A stretch of 13,256 nucleotides of DNA from CAYYHA01 sp964471535 (GTDB taxonomy: Bacteria; Myxococcota; Myxococcia; SLRQ01). The notes under the pieces are model-generated. The model made no database searches. It was not told where the DNA came from and saw only the letters and a program-made list of their open reading frames with translations. Location: the NCBI GenBank assembly GCA_964471535.1, contig CAYYHA010000103.1, forward strand, positions 1-13,256, given 5' to 3'. Each line of letters starts with the position of its first letter. Position 1 is the stretch's first letter. A program made the position numbers and the translations under genes. Shown piece by piece: positions 8,037 through 13,256 of the stretch.

Positions 8037-8708
8037 ATGGGGCGCCTGGCGAGCCTCGCCGATGTCTCCGATCCCCGCTCCCTGGCCAACCGCTTTCGGG
8101 CTCGGCGCTTTCGCCGCTTCGCCGAGCTGCTCCCTTCCGGCCGGCCGTTGTCCCTCTTGGTCGTCGGTGGGACGGTGGAGTTCTGGAGGCAGCGGGGCTG
8201 GCTGCGGCGACCCGACCTCCATATCGTGGTCTATGGGATGGACCCAGGGGGCGAGGCGGAGGGAAACCTCGAGGTGGTCGAGGGGGACGCGACCTGTCTG
8301 CCCTATCCCGACGGCGCCTTCGACGTGGTCTTCTCCAACTCGGTCATCGAGCACTTGGCCGAGAGGGCGCGGCAGCGGCAGATGGCGCGGGAGGTGATGC
8401 GGGTCGGGAAGGCCTACTGGGTGCAGACGCCGAACTACTGGTTCCCCGTGGAGCCCCACTTTCTGGTTCCCGGCTGGCAGTGGCTCCCCGAGGCCGTGCG
8501 CGTGGAGCTCCTGCGCCGCCTGCGACTAGGCCGGCGCGGCCCCTACCCAGACCGGCAGGCAGCACGGGAGAGCGTCCGTGAGATCCGCCTCCTCACCCGG
8601 CGAGAGCTGGCCGATCTCTTTCCCGGCGCCGCGCTGTGGCCGGAGCGGCTCTTCGGGCTGGTGAAGTCCTGGGTCGCCTACGCCGGCTTCGACGGGCTCC
8701 GTACATGA
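8037..8708 (+). CDS. Class I SAM-dependent methyltransferase (type 11-like)
   Basis: Probable methyltransferase of 223 residues, cytosolic, likely O-methylating a sugar or glycolipid head group given its place in a glycan operon. Motif I is present in relaxed form (LSLLVVGGTVEFW at 38-50, lacking the full GxGxG), the acidic end of strand 2 is VVYGMDP with Asp69, and the later motifs are clear: VEGDATCLPYPDGAFDVVFS (81-100) followed by NSVIEHL. The segment WVQTPNYWFPVEPHFLVPGW (128-147) is typical of the methyltransferases of polysaccharide loci. The ATG has AGGAG 6 bases upstream, the best ribosome-binding site in this operon, 9 bases after the phosphotransferase stop. Its TGA overlaps the next ATG (ATGA). 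The methyl acceptor is unknown. Confidence 0.85.
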   Translation: MGRLASLADVSDPRSLANRFRARRFRRFAELLPSGRPLSLLVVGGTVEFWRQRGWLRRPDLHIVVYGMDPGGEAEGNLEVVEGDATCLPYPDGAFDVVFSNSVIEHLAERARQRQMAREVMRVGKAYWVQTPNYWFPVEPHFLVPGWQWLPEAVRVELLRRLRLGRRGPYPDRQAARESVREIRLLTRRELADLFPGAALWPERLFGLVKSWVAYAGFDGLRT

Positions 8709-9691
8709 GACGGCGGCTCCTCGTCGTGGGCTGCGGGCGCTGGGGCCAGAACGTGCTCCGCACGCTTGGGACCCTACCGGGCGTGACGGTCGCGGCGGTG
8801 GTGGACCCCTCGGAGGCGGCGCGCCGCCGCGCCCTTCGCCTTTGGCCCGGGGCACGGGGCTTTTCGCACCTCGGCGACGCGCTTGCGAGCGCCCGGGTCG
8901 ACGGAGCCGTCGTCGCAGCGCCCCCGCGCCTCCATGGCGCCCTGCTCGGGCTCTGTGTGGACGCGGGTCTCCCCTGCTACGTCGAGAAGATCCTCTCCGT
9001 CGATCCCCAGGAGGCCCGCTCCCTCGTCGCCCGCGCCACCGCGCCGGTGATGGTGGGACTGTGCACCCGACACCACGTCGCGCACGTGACCCTTGCCGCG
9101 CACCGCGAACGGATCGGCACCATTCGCCACGTGGCAGCGGTGCGCGCGAGCCACGGCCTCGGGCGCCACGGGGTGGACGTGCTCTGGGACCTGGGCCCCC
9201 ACGACCTCGCCGCGCTGATGGCGCTGTTCGAGCCGCGACCGATCGGGGCACGGGTCCGCCACCGGATCGAAGCACACGGGCTCACCCTCGCTGCCACCCT
9301 GAGGGTCGACTTTCCGGGTGGGCGCGGCGCCGACCTCCGATGGAGCTGGCTGGAGGACCGGCCGCAACGCCGCTGGTGGGTCACGGGCCACTGCGGCACC
9401 GCCACGATCGATGAGCAAGATCCGACCCTTCCTCTCCAGATCCGAAGCGCCGGACCCTGCGCCGAAGCGGTGCCCCTGCCCCCCTTCGAGCCGCCGCTCA
9501 CCGCGGCACTGCGCCGCTTCCTCGGCGCGGAGGACCACGTCGACGTCGAAGAGGGCCTCGCGATCGTGGACATCCTCCACCGGCTCTCACCCCTCGTCCC
9601 CGAGGGCAGCGCACGGGACGCGGGCGTACCGGCACGCGCGCTGCGGGCACAATCTCACGCAGCGCTGAGCCCCTCGCCAGATCGCCGATGA
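8705..9691 (+). CDS. Divergent Gfo/Idh/MocA-family oxidoreductase, second copy
   Basis: A 328-residue protein in the same broad subfamily as the oxidoreductase encoded at 5214-6233. Both have the nucleotide-binding opening (here LLVVGCGRWGQNVLRTLG, 5-22), the catalytic lysine at residue 95, and a matching W-(N/D)-L-(A/G)-P-H-D block (WDLGPHDLAAL, 161-171). It differs at important places: the usual EKP is VEKIL, with Ile96 replacing proline, and the segment after it reads MVGLCTRHHVAHVTL in place of MPGHTFLYNAAVEAL. The C-terminal domain is basic and ends in a probably unstructured tail (RAQSHAALSPSPDRR). The ATG at 8705 overlaps the methyltransferase stop (ATGA), so translation is coupled. 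The final 37 bases overlap the convergent acetyltransferase gene. It may act on another sugar, or have lost or changed catalysis; the sequence cannot decide. Confidence 0.82.
   Translation: MRRRLLVVGCGRWGQNVLRTLGTLPGVTVAAVVDPSEAARRRALRLWPGARGFSHLGDALASARVDGAVVAAPPRLHGALLGLCVDAGLPCYVEKILSVDPQEARSLVARATAPVMVGLCTRHHVAHVTLAAHRERIGTIRHVAAVRASHGLGRHGVDVLWDLGPHDLAALMALFEPRPIGARVRHRIEAHGLTLAATLRVDFPGGRGADLRWSWLEDRPQRRWWVTGHCGTATIDEQDPTLPLQIRSAGPCAEAVPLPPFEPPLTAALRRFLGAEDHVDVEEGLAIVDILHRLSPLVPEGSARDAGVPARALRAQSHAALSPSPDRR
9638..9665. other. Inverted repeat at the convergent gene ends
   Basis: GCGCTGCG at 9638-9645 and CGCAGCGC at 9658-9665 form a perfect 8-bp stem with a 12-base loop. The loop contains the acetyltransferase stop codon (9655-9657), and the repeat lies near the end of the second oxidoreductase gene. 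There is no run of T on either strand after the stem, so it is not a standard intrinsic terminator. It might impede both convergent transcripts. An 8-bp stem is not rare in DNA this G+C-rich, so it may be coincidental. Confidence 0.25.
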
Positions 9692-10212
9692 AGGATGCCG
9701 CAGGCGGGGCAGCGCAGATCCTCGTCCAGGCTCTCACCACAGGCGCAGACCCAGCCGATGCGGCGGGCCGGAACCCCCGCCACGAGCGCATGGGCCGGCA
9801 CGTCCCGGGTCACCACCGCACCGGCGGCCACGAAGGCACAGGCACCAATCCGCACACCGCAGACGATCGTCGCGTTGGCGCCGATGGTGGCGCCCGCCTC
9901 CACCACGGTCCGTTCGAAGGCCGAGCGCGGCACCTTCCGTCCCGCACGCGGCCGCGCGACATTGGTGAAGGTCGCATTGGGGCCGACGAAGACGCGCTCC
10001 CCCAAGACCACGCCATCCCAGATCTGCACCCCGTTCTTCAGGGTGCAGCCATCGCCCACCACCGCGCCCGACTCGACGAAGACGCTTTCCCCCACGTTGC
10101 ACGCGCGGCCGATGCGAGCGCCCGCCATCACGTGGGCAAACGCCCAGATCCGGGTGCCCTCGCCGACCTCCGTCGACTCGTTGAGGCCCAGCGGATGGAC
10201 GAAGACGCTCAT
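9655..10212 (-). CDS. Left-handed beta-helix sugar N-acetyltransferase (WbpD/WlbB-like)
   Basis: Acetyl-CoA-dependent N-acetyltransferase of 185 residues that would acetylate the amino group added by a DegT aminotransferase, giving a 3-acetamido nucleotide sugar. Hexapeptide repeats run through most of the protein: VHPLG, VGEGTRIWAFAHVMAGARIG (16-35), CNVGESVFV, VVGDGCTLKNGVQIWDGVVL (51-70), VFVGPNATFTNVARPRAGRK (74-93), then ATIGANATIVCGVRIG (108-123), GAVVTRDVPAHALVAGVPAR (131-150). GPNATFTN is the region that holds the active-site asparagine in the WbpD/WlbB group. The C-terminus carries a zinc-ribbon-like set, Cys156, Cys158, Cys168 and Cys171 (CACGE...CPACG), typical of this group. Its ATG overlaps the purE stop (ATGA), with only a distant purine-rich stretch upstream, so it appears coupled to purE. 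A dTDP-Fuc3N-type acetyltransferase (FdtC-like) is the main alternative. Confidence 0.9.
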   Translation of the reverse strand: MSVFVHPLGLNESTEVGEGTRIWAFAHVMAGARIGRACNVGESVFVESGAVVGDGCTLKNGVQIWDGVVLGERVFVGPNATFTNVARPRAGRKVPRSAFERTVVEAGATIGANATIVCGVRIGACAFVAAGAVVTRDVPAHALVAGVPARRIGWVCACGESLDEDLRCPACGILHRRSGEGLSAA

Positions 10213-10694
10213 CGCGCGCGCTTGAGCGCCTCGTCCTTGGCGAGGACCTGCTCGCGCATCCTGGTCTTCAGGTCGGCGAGGCGCCCGGCGAGTGCCTCGT
10301 CCGAGGTGGCCAGGATCTGCGCTGCGAGCACCCCGGCGTTGTAGGCTCCGCCCACCGCCACGGTGGCCACCGGTACCCCGGGGGGCATCTGCACCGAGGA
10401 GAGCAAGGCGTCGAAACCGGCGAGGGGCCCGGAGGCGAGCGGCACCGCAATCACCGGCAGCGTCGTCGAGGCGGCCACGACGCCGGCGAGGTGGGCCGCC
10501 ATACCGGCCCCGCAGACGATGACCTTCGCACCAGCCGCCTCTGCCTTCCGCACGAGATCGACCGTGCGATCGGGCGTGCGATGGGCGGAGCTGACGTGAG
10601 CCTCACAGGACACCCCCAAGACCTCGAGGCTCTCGACGGTCTTCTGCATCACCTCCCAGTCCGAGTCCGAGCCCATCAGGATCAACACCTGCAT
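10209..10694 (-). CDS. purE: N5-carboxyaminoimidazole ribonucleotide mutase
   Basis: Converts N5-CAIR to CAIR in de novo purine synthesis; cytosolic, octameric in known examples. The 161-residue size fits bacterial class I PurE. Motifs: MGSDSDW (7-13) and SSAHRTP (35-41), which bind the ribonucleotide phosphate and include the catalytic His38; GAGMAAHLAGVVA (62-74); and GGAYNAGVLAAQIL (115-128). The start is ATG at 10694, with GGAG 7 bases upstream; a GTG at 10700 in frame would overlap the purD stop (GTGA) but leaves no room for that ribosome-binding site. It follows purD directly and its own stop overlaps the acetyltransferase start. Its usual partner purK is not in the window, so the class I assignment rests on length and motifs. 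Confidence 0.96.
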   Translation of the reverse strand: MQVLILMGSDSDWEVMQKTVESLEVLGVSCEAHVSSAHRTPDRTVDLVRKAEAAGAKVIVCGAGMAAHLAGVVAASTTLPVIAVPLASGPLAGFDALLSSVQMPPGVPVATVAVGGAYNAGVLAAQILATSDEALAGRLADLKTRMREQVLAKDEALKRAR

Positions 10695-10696
10695 CG

Positions 10697-12029
10697 TCAC
10701 ACTCCCCTCGGGTAACTCCTCGCTCCACGCCCGCGCCCGCTGGCCCTGCGCCCCCCAATGTCACGCCGGAAGTGGGCACCCTCGAAGTGGATCCGGTCCA
10801 CCGCCTCGTAGGCCCGCCGCCGAGCCGCCTCGAGGTCCTCTCCCAGCGCCGTGACCCCGAGGACGCGGCCGCCCGCCGTCAGGAAGCGCCCCTCGTCGTC
10901 CCGCACCGTTCCCGCATGGAAGACCTTCACCCCCTCCATCCGAGCTGCCTCGTCGATTCCGGTGATGACCTGTCCCTTCTCGTACGCCCCGGGGTAACCC
11001 GCACTGGCCATGACCACGCAAACGGCGGACTCGGGACGCCAGGCCAGCTCGACGCCCTCGAGAGCGCCCTGCGCGGCCGCGAGGAACAATGCGCCGGCAT
11101 CCCCTTCGAGGCGCATCATCAGCGGCTGCGCCTCGGGATCCCCGAAACGCACGTTGAACTCGAGGACCTTCGGGCCCTCCGGGCCGACCATCAGGCCGGC
11201 ATAGAGCACCCCCCGGTAGGGATGCCCCATCTCGCGCATCGCCCGCACCGTTGGAATCATGACCTCATCGGTCACACGCCTCGCCATCGCCTCGTCCAGA
11301 ACCGGCGTGGGTGAGATGGCGCCCATACCCCCCGTGTTCGGTCCCCGATCGCCGTCGTAGACCGCCTTGTGATCCTCGGAGCCCGCCAGCGGCACGACCC
11401 GCTCGCCGTCGCAGAGCGCGATGAAGCTCGCCTCCTCGCCTTCGAGACGCTCCTCGACCACCACCCGCCGGCCTGCCGCACCCACACGGCCGCGCTCCAT
11501 CAGCTCGGCGATGGCCTCGTCGGCCTCCTCCACGCTCTCCGCCAGGATCACACCCTTCCCCGCCGCAAGGCCGTCGGCCTTCACCGCGACACGCCCGGCG
11601 AAGTCCCGGGCGAAGCGGCGGGCCGGCCCGGCCTCCTCGAAGACTCCGTACCGCGCCGTCGGGACACCCGCCCGCGCCATCACCTCCTTGGCGAAGGCCT
11701 TGCTCCCCTCGAGCCGTGCCGCCGCCGCATCGGGCCCCAGCGTCGGGATCCCCTCCGCCCGCAGGCGATCGGCCAGCCCCTCCACCAGCGGCGCCTCCGG
11801 TCCCACGACCACCAGGTCCACTTCCTCACTGNNNNNNNNNNTCCTCACTGCGGGCGAGCGCCACCTGGCCGTCGAGGTCACCAGCGGCCACGGAAACGCA
11901 GCGAAGGTCCTCTGCGATCCCGGCGTTGCCCGGCGCACAGAGGACCTCCCGCTCCCCGTGCGCGTCCTGGGCGAGACGCCACGCCAGGGCGTGCTCTCTG
12001 CCGCCGCCGCCGACTACGAGGATGCGCAT
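10697..12029 (-). CDS. purD: Phosphoribosylamine-glycine ligase (GAR synthetase), interrupted by an assembly gap
   Basis: ATP-grasp enzyme joining glycine to phosphoribosylamine in de novo purine synthesis. The N-terminal part starts at ATG 12029 (MRILVVGGGGREHALAWRLA) and runs about 60 residues to the N run; the rest continues in another frame from EEVDLVVVGPEAPL. Further motifs: LEGSKAFAKEVMARAGVPTA, VAVKADGLAAGKGVIL, PLAGSEDHKAVYDGDRGPNT, GGMGAISPTP and VLEFNVRFGDPEAQPLMMRL (metal and ATP site), then GYPGAYEKGQVI and FHAGT. The frame break is artificial: deleting the ten N and one copy of the flanking 9-base duplicate (19 bases in all) gives a continuous 437-residue protein, close to the 429 of the E. 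coli enzyme, reading ...ALARSEEVDLVVVG... across the join. The gene should therefore be treated as intact. purE follows immediately. Confidence 0.95.
11823..11850. other. Assembly gap (10 N) flanked by a duplicated 9-mer
   Basis: Ten N occupy 11832-11841. TCCTCACTG stands immediately on both sides (11823-11831 and 11842-11850). Merging the two copies and dropping the N restores the purD frame and a family-consistent sequence, so the gap is an unrecognised overlap between two contigs rather than missing sequence. Confidence 0.95.
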
Positions 12030-12035
12030 GGGCCG

Positions 12036-12063
12036 CTTCTACCAGAGCGCCGCCTCGGATCAA
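12036..12063 (-). promoter_or_regulatory. Weak candidate promoter upstream of purD
   Basis: On the minus strand TTGATC (12063-12058), 16 bases, then TAGAAG (12041-12036) match the sigma70 boxes at four of six positions each. The -10 would end only 6 bases before the purD ATG, implying a leaderless or near-leaderless message. Alternatively the AGAAG simply serves as a weak ribosome-binding site. Chance occurrence is possible. Confidence 0.2.
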
Positions 12064-12086
12064 CGGGCGCGGGATCCGCCCGCCCG
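12064..12086 (-). terminator. Possible weak hairpin between the TPR gene and purD
   Basis: CGGGCG at 12064-12069 can pair with CGCCCG at 12077-12082 (7-base loop) or at 12081-12086. It lies just downstream of the TPR-gene stop on the minus strand, where a terminator would be expected, but no T run follows, so it is at best a weak terminator. It would separate the TPR transcript from purD if real. Confidence 0.2.
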
Positions 12087-12093
12087 AGGGCCC

Positions 12094-13256
12094 TCAGCGC
12101 CGTCCCGCCTCGTACATGGCGATGCGTGCAGCAATGGAGTCGGGACGGCGGCCGAGAATGTCTCGGAGCTTCTTACGGCCCGCCTTTCCCTCGAGCACGG
12201 CCAGACGCACCTCCGCCAGGGTGTGGGCCGGGTTGAGGCGAAGCACCTGCCGGTACACCTCCCGCGCCTTGGCCGTCTGGCCCCGCGCCTCGAGGGTGCG
12301 GCCGAGCAGATAGCGGGGCAGCGGCGCCAGCTTATCCGCCTCGATGGCCCGGCGGAAGGCGCGCTCCGCGGCCGCCAGATCCCCAGCGTCCCGGGCCATC
12401 ACGCCCAGGTAGACATAGGCGGCAAGGTTCTCTTCGTCGAGCTCGAGCGCCTTCTTCAGGGCGCTCTGCGCCGCCCGCAGCTCGCCGGCGTGGTACAGCG
12501 CAATGCCCCGGGCCGCGTGGGCCAGGCCCTGCTTCGGATCCGCCGCAACGAGCGCGTCCATACCGCGCACGATCATCGCCGGCGCGACCTGACCGTCGTA
12601 GAAGGAGGTCAGCTCTCGGACGCGCCGTGCATCCCCGGGGTCGAGCGTCAACACCTGCTTCAGCAGCAGGTAGGCCTGCCGGGGGCGGCCTGCCGCTCCC
12701 TCGAAGGCCACGGCCATGAGCATCGGCTCGAGTCGGTCCGGCGCCGCCTCGCTGCTCTCGCGGGCGAGACGTGCCGCCTCCCGCGGCTCCCCGCGGGCGA
12801 AGGCGTACATCGCCTTCAGCTCGAGGCGCCGCGACTCGCGGTCCATCGCTGCGGCCGCCGAGACCATCCGCTCGCGCGCCCGCTCCACATCCTCCTCCTC
12901 CAGGGCCAGCAGTGCATCCTGGTAGCTGGCCGGCGGATGGACCGGGTCGGCCTCGAGCACCCGTTCGACCTGCGCCTTTGCCGCCTCGGCGCGGCCCAAG
13001 AGCCGGTACACCGCGGCAAGGTGGGTGCGCGCCAGATGCACCGTCGCCGCTTCGACGAGATCGCCTTTCTCCAGGAGGGCCTCCAGCCGCCGCTGCGCCG
13101 CCTCCAGGTGGCCTTGTCCCTGGTAGTCGACCACCGCGATCATCAGATCTGCATCGGCGCGCATCGGGTCGTCCTGGAGGATGCGCTCGTACATCGTACG
13201 CGCCGCATCGAAGCGGCCCAGCTTCACGTAGAGCGAGGCGAGCGCCTCCGCCGCCT
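12094..13256 (-). CDS. TPR-repeat protein, 5'-truncated by window edge
   Basis: The visible 386 codons are almost wholly tetratricopeptide repeats, a protein-protein interaction scaffold; the specific partner is unknown. Clear units include the edge segment ALASLYVKLGRFDAAR followed by TMYERILQDDP, THLAAVYRLLGRAEAAKAQV followed by ERVLEADP, AHAARGIALYHAGELRAAQS followed by ALKKALELDEE, AYVYLGVMARDAGDLAAAER followed by AFRRAIEADK, and RYLLGRTLEARGQTAKAREV followed by YRQVLRLNP. About eight to nine repeats can be traced, some degenerate in the middle. The C-terminus is basic (GKAGRKKLRDILGRRPDS) and ends ARIAMYEAGRR. The frame is open to the window edge and the repeat pattern continues through it, so the in-frame GTG at 13227 is internal and the true start lies outside. 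Whether it is secreted, a lipoprotein or cytosolic cannot be told without the N-terminus. It ends 64 bases before purD. Confidence 0.85.
   Translation of the reverse strand, partial: AAEALASLYVKLGRFDAARTMYERILQDDPMRADADLMIAVVDYQGQGHLEAAQRRLEALLEKGDLVEAATVHLARTHLAAVYRLLGRAEAAKAQVERVLEADPVHPPASYQDALLALEEEDVERARERMVSAAAAMDRESRRLELKAMYAFARGEPREAARLARESSEAAPDRLEPMLMAVAFEGAAGRPRQAYLLLKQVLTLDPGDARRVRELTSFYDGQVAPAMIVRGMDALVAADPKQGLAHAARGIALYHAGELRAAQSALKKALELDEENLAAYVYLGVMARDAGDLAAAERAFRRAIEADKLAPLPRYLLGRTLEARGQTAKAREVYRQVLRLNPAHTLAEVRLAVLEGKAGRKKLRDILGRRPDSIAARIAMYEAGRR

Noticed and set aside
6270..8459. A 729-codon open frame on the minus strand antisense to the phosphotransferase and methyltransferase genes
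   Set aside because: Its translation is rich in His, Glu, Gly and Asp with no recognisable domain, and it lies opposite two genes with clear family motifs. Long antisense frames are expected in G+C-rich DNA.
8636..8704. An upstream start for the second oxidoreductase
   Set aside because: The Rossmann fold begins at RRRLLVVGCG just after the ATG at 8705, which shows the ATGA overlap; the extra 23 residues read out of frame through the methyltransferase end.
11823..11850. Flanking 9-bp direct repeat as a transposon target-site duplication
   Set aside because: The 9-mers abut a run of N and merging them restores purD exactly, which fits a contig overlap and not an insertion.
1..13256. CRISPR arrays, tRNA or rRNA genes, insertion sequences, toxin-antitoxin or phage-defence genes
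   Set aside because: I looked on both strands and saw no repeat-spacer pattern, cloverleaf with CCA end, transposase or integrase motif, or defence-protein motif.

Overview
The window is G+C-rich bacterial DNA with densely packed genes. It contains no rRNA, tRNA, transposase, integrase or CRISPR array. Codon third positions are overwhelmingly G or C. The gene set (purD-purE, a TsaC/Sua5 gene, a DUF1015 gene, zinc-type hemB, and a large surface-polysaccharide locus) suggests a free-living Gram-negative of the myxobacterial/'deltaproteobacterial' kind. That placement is an inference from content and style and is not proved by any marker gene here. A run of ten N at 11832-11841, flanked by a 9-base duplicate, shows that this is a scaffolded draft or metagenome assembly.

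Layout. (a) Right part, minus strand, 13256 down to 9655: the 3' portion of a TPR-repeat protein, then purD (broken by the assembly gap), purE, and a left-handed beta-helix sugar N-acetyltransferase whose start overlaps the purE stop (ATGA). (b) Middle, plus strand, 6486-9691: a polyprenyl-phosphate sugar phosphotransferase (initiating enzyme of a surface glycan), a SAM-dependent methyltransferase and a second, divergent Gfo/Idh/MocA oxidoreductase, packed as one operon. (c) Left part, minus strand, 6233 down to 1: a Gfo/Idh/MocA oxidoreductase, a DegT-family sugar aminotransferase, a GT4 glycosyltransferase, tsaC, a DUF1015 protein and hemB (cut by the window edge). Groups (b) and (c) diverge from a gap of about 250 bp at 6234-6485. 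Groups (a) and (b) converge with a 37-bp overlap of coding ends.

How the genes fit together. The sugar genes make a coherent set. A Gfo/Idh dehydrogenase, a PLP aminotransferase and a hexapeptide N-acetyltransferase are the three classes that convert a nucleotide sugar to a 3-acetamido sugar (as in the WbpB/WbpE/WbpD or DesV/FdtB-type pathways). The phosphotransferase, GT4 enzyme and methyltransferase would start, extend and decorate a lipid-linked glycan. No flippase, polymerase or chain-length regulator lies in the window. The housekeeping genes (purD, purE on one side; tsaC, DUF1015, hemB on the other) all point the same way and flank the sugar cluster tightly. The simplest reading is that the polysaccharide cluster was inserted into, or grew within, an ancestral housekeeping gene run, so that glycan genes are now translationally coupled to purine, tRNA-modification and haem genes.

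The most useful items for a reader are: the purD gene, which is intact once a 19-base assembly artefact is removed; the split three-step sugar pathway; the divergent second oxidoreductase with an altered EKP motif; and the uncharacterised DUF1015 protein directly coupled to hemB. I see no clearly new type of system.
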